DNA from: Ryuthela nishihirai | Taxonomy: Eukaryota > Arthropoda > Arachnida > Araneae > Heptathelidae | Assembly (NCBI GenBank): GCA_038380435.1 | Contig: JAWZYU010000007.1 | Span: forward strand, 21,121,001-21,185,000 | Reading direction: 5' to 3' | Length of the DNA: 64,000 bases | In this document: positions 32,189-43,180 of the stretch, piece after piece | Layout: each line of letters opens with the position of its first letter | Position numbering within the stretch: position 1 is the first letter of the stretch | Position numbers and translations under genes: made by a program | Notes under the pieces: generated by a model | The model's database searches: none | What the model saw: the letters and a program-made list of their open reading frames with translations, nothing else | What the model was told of the DNA's origin: nothing

Positions 32189-34089
32189 TAAACCTTCAAT
32201 GAAATAAGAGTAAATATGTGATAAAAATTTGACATTTTAACATTTGTGAAAAAGACTACAAAATAATCGTCTAAAACTGAGTTGAAAACAAATCAATGAA
32301 AAGGAATATGAATAAGAAAGCGAAGAACCAAAAACCGGAAGAAAAGAAAAAATGAAACGAGTTGAAAGTGCAGAACATTAGATTAACGAATATAGAATGC
32401 TCGTTTTCAAAGAAGATGAAATTTCTGATTTTCCGACTTCAGCAACCTCTAATGGTGAAAATTCGAACTAATGGAGGATTGGCAAAATACTGCTAATAAT
32501 GTTTTCGTAGCACTTATCAAACCCAAAAAGATTTTTTCCATTTATGTCTAAAAACGAGATCGATACTTGTTTACAGAAACACAAAAAAAGTCTCCACAAA
32601 GTAAAAGCGATAGATTATTTTGGAAACAAGCTAAAAATTGGAAAGTAAGCGAAAGAAATATTTCGAAATAATCGACAATAGAGTTTAAAAAAATACAATT
32701 GGTGGAACAGGAGATATTAAAAACAGTAGAAAATAATTCGTGAAATGAAAAAAAAAGTAAGAATAATACGAGTAAAGAAAGAACTCAACAAACATTAGAG
32801 AGGAATTGTTAAAAAATGCAAACAGAAAATAAATAACAAATGGTACAAAAGAATCAATTAAATTCAGCGGGTAAGAATCACTATAGAAATGGTCTTCTGT
32901 ATGAAAGGAAATTGCATTCTGATATATTTGAAATGCCCAAAATTAACGTAGTTATCTTATATAAACAAGACAATAAATAATTCGTTTCATTTTACAATAC
33001 TGGCATCAAAAGGTACGAGCATTAATGTCATTTAAATTTCTTACACTTATCGCTTTGTCTTTCGTTGTTGTTGTTACGACAAACTGTACATAAATCATTT
33101 AAAGAGCATCCAATTCAAACAAAGGCTTTATTACATTTAAATTCAGAAATTAAAAAGTAACTTATTACAGACACAAAGCAACAAACATTTAAACAGACCT
33201 TTACAACAACGTCTAGCTGTTCATAGTTTGCATTCGGGGAAGTCTGTTGACAGCGCACAAGCCATAACAACAGTTCATTGCACAAATATACACACACACA
33301 GACTTCTCTAATAAACTACAGCAAACACATTTCTATCTAGTGTTCCGCCATTAGCGTCAAGCGATATATTCGTATCTTTTGTATATCGCTGCTTCGCTGT
33401 ATTTGGCTTCGCAATAGTGATTAACTGAAGGCTCTCTTTGCCCATTTGCCAGAACAGTAACCGAATTCTGCGAACGTGTGCCCGTAAATGACAACCGAAT
33501 TAAGTTAACAAATTTGACGCCTAAATAGGGAAAGGTCGGAGCCCCCTGAGTACAATGCTACAGGAAGAACATTTCGACGCCGTTGTATGGACCGACTTTA
33601 ATTGTTTAAAATGTTAATGACGGTGACGCTAAAAGATCTTTAATTACCTGCAGTGCTTAGGAACGTAAACGTTTTGCAATGATAACATTCCAGCTTGGCG
33701 CTTTTATGCTTAATTATTCTTCCTGACGAAATTAATTTTGAGCTTATTAATGTAAGTAGCTGCACTTTTAAATGTCGTATCCAAATATTCAAGTTGAATG
33801 TGATATTTATTTAGACTGATTTGTCTTCGCTGAATGCTTCAGTAATGCATTTAGGTTTGAGTTGTGGCATTTTAAATACTTCGCCCGTGATTATTGAAGG
33901 AGAAATGTTGAGATATGATTTTAACAGTCTTTTCGGCATCTCAGCTGCGTTCGTGAATGCATCTATTTATTTCTTTGATTCTGTTTAGCAGTTACTCCGT
34001 CCCTTTTCTTTTGGCACACCAATTGATGAACCATATCATAACTGATGCAACGACTGAAAGATATCAATAATCCAATCTTTTATTTCCAT
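32189..34089. other. AT-rich DNA with a possible conserved non-coding block
   Basis: 32380-32560 resembles reversed family C (GAATGCTCGTTTTCAAAGAA, CAACCTCTAATGGTG). 33300-33780 is more balanced in composition and free of known repeats, with no open frame. It would fit a regulatory or conserved non-coding block, but that is only a guess from composition. A CA run lies at 33289-33300. Confidence 0.3.
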
Positions 34090-34319
34090 ACTAGCTGAAC
34101 TGTAGCCGGCGCTGCTTGGGTCTTCCTTTTAAGATTCAATCTGTGTATTATGATTTTCATCGCACTAAAAGATGGTTTTCAGTACCACACACCTCTACCC
34201 CAAAAGCAAAACCTCCTAGCAGTCCTCCAACAAAATCAACACTTACAGGGCTGAATATATGTGGGGAGGTGCATGGGCCCTCATTTGAGAATGTTAGTAA
34301 GGATAATAAATGATAAATA

Positions 34320-34350
34320 TCCCCTCAAGCAGCTGTATGCCACAGAATCC
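34320..34350 (-). mobile_element. SINE family B, 3' scrap
   Basis: CCCCTCAAGCAGCTGTATGC and CACAGAA match the reversed family B 3' end. Confidence 0.55.
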
Positions 34351-34444
34351 TCTCCTCACATTTTCAAAATTTTGCTTGATCACCGCAACTTGAACGACAA
34401 CGAAACACTCTCTGTTAAATTTGGAAGCGTTACCACGATTTCCC

Positions 34445-34742
34445 GATGAATTACGACTACCACAGACAGACAGACAGACCTCTCCTTTCAGTAATAGGGG
34501 CAGGGGTGGCTCAGTCGGTAGCTCGCCAGACTCGTAATCTGTAGTTCCCAGGTTCGAGGGCAAAAGTTGAGATTTATCTCCGCAAATCTCCCTGATGAAT
34601 TACGGCTACCACAGACAGACAGACCTCTCCTTTCAGTAATAGGGACAGGGGTGGCTCAGTCGGTAGCTCGCCAGACTCGTAATCTGTAGTTCCCAGGTTC
34701 GAGGGTCAAAGTTGAGATTTATCTCCGCAAATCTCCATGCCC
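34445..34742 (+). repeat. 149-bp tandem duplication spanning flank and SINE head
   Basis: 34445-34593 and 34594-34742 are near-identical. Each starts GATGAATTACG and includes CTACCACAGACAGACAGACC, TTTCAGTAATAGGG and a family A head with the same deletion after box B (GTTCGAGGG). The duplication therefore happened after the SINE insertion and the deletion. Confidence 0.85.
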
Positions 34743-34985
34743 TCGGTCAGTAGAGGACACCGATGGGTTGGAAAGGCTGCCGTCCGTCGGATGGGACGTT
34801 AAGCTGCGAATCCGTGTGTGTTAACACGCTGAATGGTCTTGATGGGAGGTTACCATCTGTCTCCCAACAGCTGTTCCAGTGGGTCCCCTCCTCCAACATT
34901 CTTTGAGATCTCAAGGTCCTTGTGACCTGGCCGTTTAGCCCATTGTGTGCAAAAAAATGTCTCTCAGAGGTAGCACAACTCTTTT
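34646..34985 (+). mobile_element. SINE family A, copy with internal deletions
   Basis: Head GGGGTGGCTCAGTCGGTAGC, deletion after box B, body TCCGTCGGATGGGACGTTAA, a further deletion before GTTAACACGCTGAATGG, and tail GTCTCTCAGAGGTAGCACAA. Confidence 0.85.
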
Positions 34986-35202
34986 TTTTAATATAGATAG
35001 AAGAATGCATAGTACAGGTAACCGGATTCGCTATAACGAGGAATCAAACACATTAGGTTTTTGCCATCAGTTTGTTAAAAATGATTAATTTATCATCCAA
35101 GCAATTTGTTACGCAGAGCGTAATGCTAATAGCTGATGAAGCAGTCTGCCCATTTATGCATTGTTGCCTTGAGCGAGACGTGGCATACAAGTATTCATTG
35201 AA

Positions 35203-35399
35203 GAGGTTGGGTTGTTTTTTCCTCTGAGCGGGATTGTTTTGCACAAAATAGGCAGATCACAAAGACAACAAAGGCTCAGAGATGGTTGGGGACTGGGACA
35301 CAAACAGATGTTCCAAACATCTCGTTAAGGAAGGTCTGGGGTGGCTCAGTCGTCAGCACGCCACTCTCGTCATCTGCAGTACTCAGGTTCGAGAAGGCT
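35203..35399. mobile_element. Two SINE family A fragments, opposed
   Basis: 35203-35318 is a reverse tail (GAGGTTGGGTTGTTTTTTCC to GGGGACTGGGACAC). 35334-35399 is a forward head (GGTGGCTCAGTCGTCAGC to AGGTTCGAGAAGG). Confidence 0.65.
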
Positions 35400-36002
35400 T
35401 TGAGAGCGTTCGCTGAGACAGCAATGACTTTTGCAACATCGCAATTTTTTTGTTGAAACTATGCTTAAATGTCGTGGAGAGTGGAGGGGGATACTCACAA
35501 AACTAAACTTTAGTGCAGTAAAAAACAGAATGTGCAGATTAAAGGTGAGAACCGAGCTGTGACATATTGTGTAGAAATGAAGCCACGTGCCAAGAAGGAA
35601 CCTGATTTTTAAATCAGTCACCGAGCACAAGAAGGAAACCTTGCAGGAAATTTGGACCATACGTACACGTTATCATGAGAGCCACAGTGCAACAAAATCT
35701 GTTGTAATGGAAATAATCATTTGGAATAAAAATCAAATAAAAATTTCGAGAGTTTAGGAAGAACCTAAGCCATGGGATCTGAGAGTGCGCGCTGATGCCA
35801 GCAAAGACTCAAGCAAACAATGGGAAATTTTTCTCATGTATGTGGAGGGGGGGGGGGTAGTTCTTACAAAACTTTTGCTGCAATGAAATAATAATATACA
35901 AATTAAAAGTGACACCGGGGCATCGCTGGGTACCGTTCAGCTAGTAATTAAATAGAAGGTTCAGATAGTGCACTGCATTTTCTTACTTCTCCCTTGACTT
36001 GG

Positions 36003-36375
36003 AAGCAGGTGTGGTGCAGTCAGTAGCGCATCAGACTCGTAATCTGCAGTTTCCAGGTTTTAGTCCCGCCTGTTCCAGCTCTAAGATTTATCTCCAATAA
36101 CTCCCACCCTGCTCTCGATTAGAAAAAGACTTCGATGGGATTGGAAAGGCCGCCGTTCGTCAGATGGGACGTTAGGCCGTGGTCCGCGTGAGGGAGAGCA
36201 TGCCCTGCCCACTTTAAGGTATATGCTGGATGGTCTTTACGGGATGCTATATCTGTCCCCTAACAGCTGTCTAGTGAGTTCTCTTCCCCAACATTCTCTG
36301 AGCCTCTGGGGTCCTATAGATCTGGTCATTTAGCTCACTGCGTACAAAATATTGCCTCTCATAGCTAAAATAATA
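36003..36375 (+). mobile_element. SINE family A, full-length, moderately old
   Basis: Head GTGTGGTGCAGTCAGTAGCG, box B CAGGTTTTAGTCCC, body GATGGGACGTTAGGCCGTGG, and tail CTCTCATAGCTAAAATAATA. No clear target duplication. Confidence 0.8.
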
Positions 36376-37944
36376 CAATCAAAACTTCGCTTAACTCAAG
36401 GAAGAAAATCCGAAATAAAAGACTGCAGAATAATTACCCTTTCTTGCATTCGTTCGCACTATGAAACTTAAATCTTGAAACACTGGGGAAACGGTGACAG
36501 GTCCAATTCTATTACTTTTATGCACTGCTTTTTCCGCACTTTTCTGCTAGATTGTTCGTGAAAGCACAACGTCCGTGTGAAGCTCTGCTTATGAAAGAAA
36601 TTATTTAGAGTTTTTATTGTCTTAGAGAGTTTGCTCCGAGAATGTCTTCTCGTGTTCCTACTTCAAGTTGTTGACAATAATTTTACTTGAAACTGTCAAC
36701 AGACTGATTTGAAGCGGAATAACAGGGCATCAGAGGCTTCAAGTTTAGGGTATTTAAGTAAATAAATTAAGTACCACGAAATCTACTGGTCTAATGTTGT
36801 CTGATAGAGTACCTACCGACGTAACCTGATCACTGGAATAAAATCCAACTACAGGACTGAAGCATTTCCTAACTCTAATGCATTCACAGGCAATTTAGTT
36901 CGCTTAGGTGTGTAATTATTAAAACTAGTTGGTGCTGGACTAATGGACTTAGCGCAATTTTCTAATTATAGTAAATACTCAACGTTTCATGTCCTTGGAT
37001 TTGAACTGTTAGCTTTGCTTTACCAGTCAACTGACATCGTTCAGTAACATTGATGGCGAGCTTGAACACTATCATGAGAATACCAAATTACCATATCAAT
37101 TTAAAGGCAAAATGTGGTTGAAGATAAATAAAAGTTTTAAATATAGATAAAAAATTAAATCTATTTAAATCTCAATTTCTAACAATATTCGTTCAGTATT
37201 TAAAGAGTTATGGAGACTGGAACACTTCACAATAGGATTAATTAAAACTGAAATAAGCATTGTTTCAAATGATTTGATGAAAATAAACATTCGTTTTAGT
37301 TTGCGTAATGATTATTGCATTATTGGGCAATAATATTGGGCAATTTTAAGGGTTTTTTTTTTTATAAAAACAATAAAATTTATTGTTAAATATTCCTGCT
37401 TCTATAATTATTTAAATACCGAAGAGATATTGTTCAAAACCGATATTTAAATAGATGAATTATGATCTTTATTTTAAGTCATATTTTTCGCATTAAATGC
37501 ATATTTTAGAAATTATAGATCTTCGAATTTAATTCTCTGACATTTTGGAAATTAGAATTAAATTTTCTTCTTGTTAACAAATTGCGTATTTAATAGGTTT
37601 GCCCAATATTTTAAAAGCATAAAATATTCAAAAAAAATGACAAAGTTTATAAATAACAAAAAGCGGTTCACAAATATTTCTGCTGATGTAATATTTTCAA
37701 ATCAATAATTTTTATTATATTGGATGAATGCATCTCAGGCATTGAACACTGAAATTTACTTTTCATAATTGAAGAATCTAATTCCTCTTTGAATTTGTGC
37801 TTTAAGAATTAAATTTAAGAATTAATCTTTGAACTTTTACTTGAAGAATTTATTTAACAAATCTCAAAATACTCGAGTCAAGTGGTAGAGAGTTTATCTG
37901 TCTGAAGGGACATAAGCCTCCTCCCTTATGCAGGAGGGTCATAC
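36376..37944. other. AT-rich DNA, nothing identified
   Basis: 36480-37060 is somewhat less AT-rich but lacks open frames. The rest is AT-rich. No repeat ends recognised. Confidence 0.3.
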
Positions 37945-38234
37945 CAAGGTCATCATGATACCAGGACTGATAACTGGACCGTTGACCAAAATGAAGGAAG
38001 AAAGGATGGAAATTAAATTTTCATAAAATATTAGCGATTCATTTATCTAGAACTTAGCTAGAATCTATTTATTTTTAAACTTCATAAATATAATAATTTA
38101 CTAATTATACTATTTTAAAATATTTATGAACATTTTAAAATTTGTTATCAGATTCTTAAAAAATAATAGTTACGAATATAATTTTAATAGCTTTATTTAT
38201 ATATAAAGAAATACACACACACACATATATATAT

Positions 38235-38892
38235 GTTACCGCTAAAGTGCAGAAATCAGTTATTCTACAGATTATCTAGGTATTGTGCAGATTAACTAGG
38301 GTGATCCGTTAAAGTGCGGAAAATTGTTTCATTTCTCAAATTACCTAGGTAATCTGCAAATTACCTGGATAATCTGCACATTACCTACTAGGCACTCGTT
38401 AAAGTGAAAATAAGATCTTTGCTGGAACAACAGGAACGTTTCTGTACGCTTAAATTAACATAATGTTATTTATCTAGTGTCCGAGAGTAGAGTTGAAACC
38501 AGGGTCATCCCTCTGTCAACATGAATCAGTCGTCCGAATTATAAAAAACGCCCCCAAAATGAGCAGGCCAAGTGAGAACGAATCATTTTAGTAATTCGTT
38601 ATCAAGAATGAATCACTTTACCGATTCGTTCTCTTTTGGCCTCCGCTCATCCGCGGCGTTTTTTATAATGCGGACGAGTGAATCACGTGACACGAAGATT
38701 CATATTCAAGAGATTCACCACTATGAGAGAAACAAACTTTTGAACTTTAACGATACGGAAGCCGTTGATGTGCACATTACCTAGGTAAAATGCGGAAAAC
38801 TCTTGATTCCGCACGTTAACGGAGCAAATCAGTTAATCTGCAGATTAGCTAGGTAATGTGCACATTAACGGCTTTCGAGCTTTAGCGGTAAC
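38235..38892. mobile_element. 658-bp element with GTTACCGCTAAAG ends and palindromic subterminal repeats
   Basis: Exact 13-bp inverted ends (GTTACCGCTAAAG at 38235-38247, CTTTAGCGGTAAC at 38880-38892), extended by ATAT into the flanking TA/CA microsatellite. Both subterminal regions are packed with copies of CTAGGTAATCTGCA or its complement, such as GTGCACATTACCTAGGTAA at 38769. The target duplication is hidden by the microsatellite. The interior holds another palindrome (38531-38676). No coding capacity; the superfamily is not assigned. Confidence 0.7.
38531..38676. mobile_element. Fold-back element nested in the 658-bp element
   Basis: Ends CGTCCGAATTATAAAAAACG and, read inward from the right, CGTCCGCATTATAAAAAACG differ at one base. 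The arms continue to pair (GGCC, GAGAACGAATC against GATTCGTTCTC, GGCC). TGAATCA occurs on both sides (38522 and 38679), though not exactly adjacent on the right. Confidence 0.65.
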
Positions 38893-38960
38893 ATATATAC
38901 ACACATATAATTTTTTTTCTCTTATTGTACTGTCCAGGTGCTATGATACAGGAGACTTTG

Positions 38961-39108
38961 TTCATTCCCTGTGCAAGTTAAAGAACACACTAGATGGCTT
39001 TGACGAAAGGCTCTCACTTATTTCCTAATAGTTATCCAGTGCATCCCCTCCCCAGGTGCTTGTGACCTGGTCGTTTAACACATTATGTGCAAAACAATGA
39101 CGCTCAGA
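38961..39108 (+). mobile_element. SINE family A, 3' half
   Basis: CCTGTGCAAGTTAAAGAACA to AATGACGCTCAGAG. The head is absent, and it is joined directly to family E. Confidence 0.7.
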
Positions 39109-39599
39109 GTTAAATGAACTCTTAAATGAATATCAACATTTTAAATCTTGACTTTACTCTGTTAAGTAAATTTTCCCACAATTTCATTATGCTGATTTCG
39201 TAAATATTGTTATTTTTTTTCTATAAAGTAAATACGTTTTTCAAATTGGAAAGAAATGATCTCACCTTATGTAGTGCCTAATTCCATGGCTCGCCTTCTC
39301 TCTCATCACGTCATGTCATCGGATTGACAATGCGAAAGCCTTGAATTATGGAGAGCATTGTGGTACGCAATTTTTCTAGAGACATATATTCGGTTTTCAG
39401 AGTTTAAGGCACAATGAATTGTGAGCGAATACCACTAAAAATATTCCTTTTATGTGAGAGAACACATGACGTTTTGAGAAAAATCTCTATGTTTTGGCGC
39501 AAAATGAATAAAATGTTTCCGAATCAGAAGGCAGCAATAGCTATAGAATTGAAAAAATATTTAACACAATGAAACAATTGCAAGCCTGTGTAGTTATAA
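39109..39599. other. AT-rich DNA, nothing identified
   Basis: No feature recognised. Confidence 0.25.
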
Positions 39600-41640
39600 T
39601 TTGTGATCAAACAAACGAGAGCAAAAATAATATGAAGAGTCATTTCTGAACAAACAGAAAAACACGCAACCGAAAGGAAATATGAAGAATTCGTTCGAAA
39701 CAAACAACATGAAACTCTAACTAAAATTTTAAAATTATTTCATAACAAACACAAATGAAAGTTTAAACACTTATTTCGAAAAACAAATTGGAAGAGAATT
39801 GTAAGAATTTTTCTGAATAAGAGAAAGCATGCAGTTCAAAGGATATGTGGAGAATTGCTTAAAAACAAACACAAACAGAAGGAAATGTGTTAAGTTCCTT
39901 AGGAACAAAGAAACAAACATACTACTTATAAGAAAGGAGGAGGATTATTTTTCAACAAGAACAAGAAACATTCAACCAGGAAAAGAAATATGATTTCTTT
40001 TTAGGAACAAAGAAATAAACATACTACTTATAAGAAAGGAGGAGGATTATTTTTCAGCAAGAACAAGAAACACTCAACCAGAAAAGGAAATATGAATTGT
40101 TTTTTAGGAACAAATCTTCAATTCAAACGAAAATTTGAGAATTATTTCAGAAGAAACACAAAGGAAAATATAGAGACTTATTTTGGAAGGAAAAATACAA
40201 AAGAAAATAACTGGAAAAAGGAAGAAGAATATTTCTGAAAAGAATATTTCTATCCAAAGGAGAAGAATTATTTAAAAACAAACACAAAACAATTGTAGAA
40301 AGTTCCTTAGGGACAAAAAAAACATATTAATTAGAAGAAAAGAGGAGGATTTTTTCTGAACTATCAGAAGAAACACTCAAACAGTAACGGAAATGTGAAT
40401 AATTATCTCAGAACAAAAATAAAACCGAAACGAAAATTTCAAATTATTTTGGAACAAATACCAAAGAGATATCTAGACTTCTTTCGGAAGAAATAAAGGA
40501 AAAAAATAACTGGAAGAAAAGAGGATGTTTATTTATGAACAAGCAGTAGAAACATGAACCCGAAAGAAAATTTTAAAAACATTTTTCGGAACAAACAAAA
40601 TTGCAACAGAAATGAAAATTTGAAAATTAATTCAGATTTATGTTTTATAAAAGATATATACAGTTTTTTCGGAAGAAAAGAAAAAGAACTGACAAAATAA
40701 ACAGACAAAAATAGAGAATTATTTCTGAAGAAGAACGGAATACATGCAACAAAAAAGAAATGTGGATAATAATTTCGCAACAAACAAACATGAAACATAA
40801 ACCAAATTTTCAAAACTATACAAAAACAAACACAAACAAAAGGAAATGTGGAAAACTATTTTGGAACAAAGAAACAGACACACTAATTAGAAGAAAAGAG
40901 GAGAATTACTTTTGAACAAACAGAAAAACATGCAACCGAAAGAAAATGTGAAAAATTATTTCTTAATAAAGTAGAATGAAACCGAAACGAAAATTTAAAA
41001 ATTATTTTAGAACAAACACAAACGAAAGGAAATGCGGAAAATTGCTTAGGGATAAAGAAACAAACAAAATAATTAGAAGAAATTAGGAGGATTAGTTCTG
41101 AACCAGCAAAGAAACATTCAACCGAAATGAAACGTGAATAATTATTTCGAAACAAACGTTCAACAGAAACGAATATTTGAGGATTATTTCAGGACAAACA
41201 CAAAAAAAATGTAGAAAATTATTTCGGAAAAAAAAATATCTGGAAGAAAAGAGGAAGATTATTTCTGAACAACAGAAAAAATATGCAACAGAAAGAAAAT
41301 GCGGATAATTATTTCGGAACAAAGAAGCATGAAACGAATATTGAGAGTTATATAAAAACAAACAGAAAGAAATCGAAATGTGGAAAGTCGAAATGTCGAA
41401 TTCTGGAACAAAGAAACAAACAAGCATACTAATTAGAAGAAGAGAGAAGGATTATTTCTAAACAAATAGAAAAACATGCAACCGAAGAAAATATGGAGAA
41501 TTATTTCGTAACAAAAAAAGCATGAAACCGAAGGAAAAATTTTATAAATATTTCAGCACAAACACAAACAAAAAGAAATGTGGAAATTTATTTTGAAACA
41601 AACAGACTAATTAAAAGAAGAGTACTAACTCTGAAAGTGG
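39600..41640. repeat. Two-kilobase degenerate tandem array
   Basis: Repeated purine-rich words throughout: GAAATGTGGAGAATTATTTC, GGAACAAACACAAAC, GAAACATGCAACCGAAAG and AATTAGAAGAAAAGAGGAGG, in loosely constant order with units of about 45-60 bp. A clearer higher-order duplication with a 102-bp period lies at 39901-40104. Long hydrophobic open frames on the minus strand (40529-40813, 40883-41155, 41092-41427) are by-products of the purine/pyrimidine bias. Confidence 0.75.
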
Positions 41641-42160
41641 AAAAAAGATGCTACCGATCGGAAACGTAATTAAAATGCAATTAAAATTTAAATATAAATA
41701 TTGATTAATTGGTATCGAGTCTGCAAGTTATAATAATATATAAATTGTTAACTACCATGTTTGCAGATACATTGAGAAAATAGTAAAATTAAATTTTTCT
41801 TTATATAAGTGGAAAATTATTTCATAACAAATAAGGAAAATAACCACAAACAAATGGAAATATCAGAAACTCGAATAGAATCAGAGCACAATTATTTTTT
41901 CTTTAAAATACTTGTATATTTATTTTTAATAAATTTCAATTATGTGTTAAAAAATCTGTATCGATATATGATTAGACATTTTAAGTTAAAGTCTGATTTT
42001 TTTTCGACCTTGCGACATTTCTCCTTTTTATTAATGTGTTTGTCTCCTTAATAATTCCCGAAGGGTTCACTGGACAATTTTTATCTTTAATAGAAACATT
42101 TTTACGTAAAAGTGTACCCGAAGTTGCAACAATGAATTAAATCCGCTCTTAGATTGAGCC
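41641..42160. other. AT-rich DNA, nothing identified
   Basis: An 80-codon frame at 41809-42051 is rich in F, L and K and not recognised. Confidence 0.25.
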
Positions 42161-42221
42161 TTACACTTAAGTGAGCCTTACACTCTTACGTGAGCCTTAC
42201 ACTCTTACGTGAGCCTTACAC
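42150..42221 (+). repeat. Short tandem array GTGAGCCTTACACTCTTAC
   Basis: Four units of about 17-19 bp of GTGAGCCTTACACTCTTAC or a TTAAG-ended variant. The array ends exactly at the TTAA that flanks the element starting at 42226. Confidence 0.8.
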
Positions 42222-42716
42222 TTAAGTCAGGGTGAATGAAAGAAGGGTGGTGCCACTCCGTGTGGAAGCGATTCTTGACGGTCATTGGCTAGATCATTTT
42301 GACGTCACAGTGGGGAGACGACGATAAACAAAGCATACAAGAAGCTCACGTAAGACAGATTTCTGTTAGCAGAAAAATTGTAAAATTACAATTTCACTTT
42401 ACAACAGCATTGCGATAACGATTGTGAAACGAAGCGGTCATGTGTCATCCTTTTAATCTGGTCTTGGATTATTCTGCAAGTTTCATTTCATCGCTTATTA
42501 TCCCATTACTCATCGTTTACAAGATAAAAGTGTGAATCTTCTGGGATTTATTTTCTAGTAATAATATATTTTGCTTATATTAAACCATCAAATCTTTACC
42601 GTGATATCAGCTAGACTTGGCGAACGTCTAATATGGATTTCAATTTAATTAAAACTGTAAAGCCTGGTAAGTAATCATTTATTATGCAATGATTATGTTA
42701 CAGAATTACATTAGAA

Positions 42717-42904
42717 TAGTGGTTCTCAACTTTTCATACCCCCTGGAAATATATATGTAATTGGCGTACCCCTTATATAGATAAATAAAACTATAATTAT
42801 AGTATAACAATGGGAATAAAACTTTGTTACTAGATCTAGCGACTTTTGAGCTCTCACGAAGTACCCCAAAACATTTTACTGCGTATCCCACGTTGAGAAC
42901 CCTG
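42717..42904. mobile_element. hAT-type MITE with perfect 8-bp duplication
   Basis: Left end TAGTGGTTCTCAAC and right end, inward, CAGGGTTCTCAAC, with CATTAGAA at 42709-42716 and 42905-42912. The 188-bp interior is non-coding. The 8-bp duplication and the GGTTCTCAA motif fit hAT. Confidence 0.88.
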
Positions 42905-43180
42905 CATTAGAATATTAAAGGATAATTTACTATGGCGTATATTTCTGCTCAGTTTATATAAGCTATTACTACTACGCAGTTAAATAATTTGAAATTTGCA
43001 ATAGTGACGGCAAACCATAACGTAGGCGTTTAGTAATGCTAATATGGTTAGTGCACAAGCTGTCTAATGCGGTAGGTATATTATATACTCGTATAATATT
43101 AATAAAACTCTTGTGATTTTTTATTGTATTTAGTTGAAATGAACTCTGATATTTTAATGTTCCTGAGATTACGTTTCAAT

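Larger units (their letters stand above)
34090..35945. mobile_element. Possible 1.86-kb element with ACTAGCTGAAC ends
   Basis: The left end ACTAGCTGAACTGTAGCC and the right end, read inward, ACTAGCTGAACGGTACCC share the first 11 bases and about 70% of the next 20. Inside are SINE fragments and a short direct repeat (GTGGAGGGGG with TACAAATTAAAAGTGACA-like words at 35477-35560 and 35843-35925). Alternatively these are two separate LINE (RTE-like) 3' ends in opposite orientation, since GGGTACCGTTCAGCTAGT-type ends are seen in such elements. No coding remnant is recognised. Confidence 0.4.
37945..38960 (+). repeat. Interspersed repeat family E, split by a transposon
   Basis: Left part 37945-38234 (GACCGTTGACC, AAGGATGGAAATTAAAT, TTTATGAACATTTTAAAA) and right part 38893-38960 (TTGTACTGTCCAGGTGC, ATGATACAGGAGACT) follow the same order as 48940-49250 (GGAGGGAAATTAAATACG, ATGAATATTTAAAATTAA, CTGCACTATCCAGGCC, ATGATATAGGAGTCT), where no insert is present. 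Confidence 0.55.

Noticed and set aside
40529..41427. Hydrophobic multi-pass membrane protein on the minus strand
   Set aside because: F/L/C-rich translation comes from a purine-rich tandem array read in antisense. Frames break and restart with the repeat.
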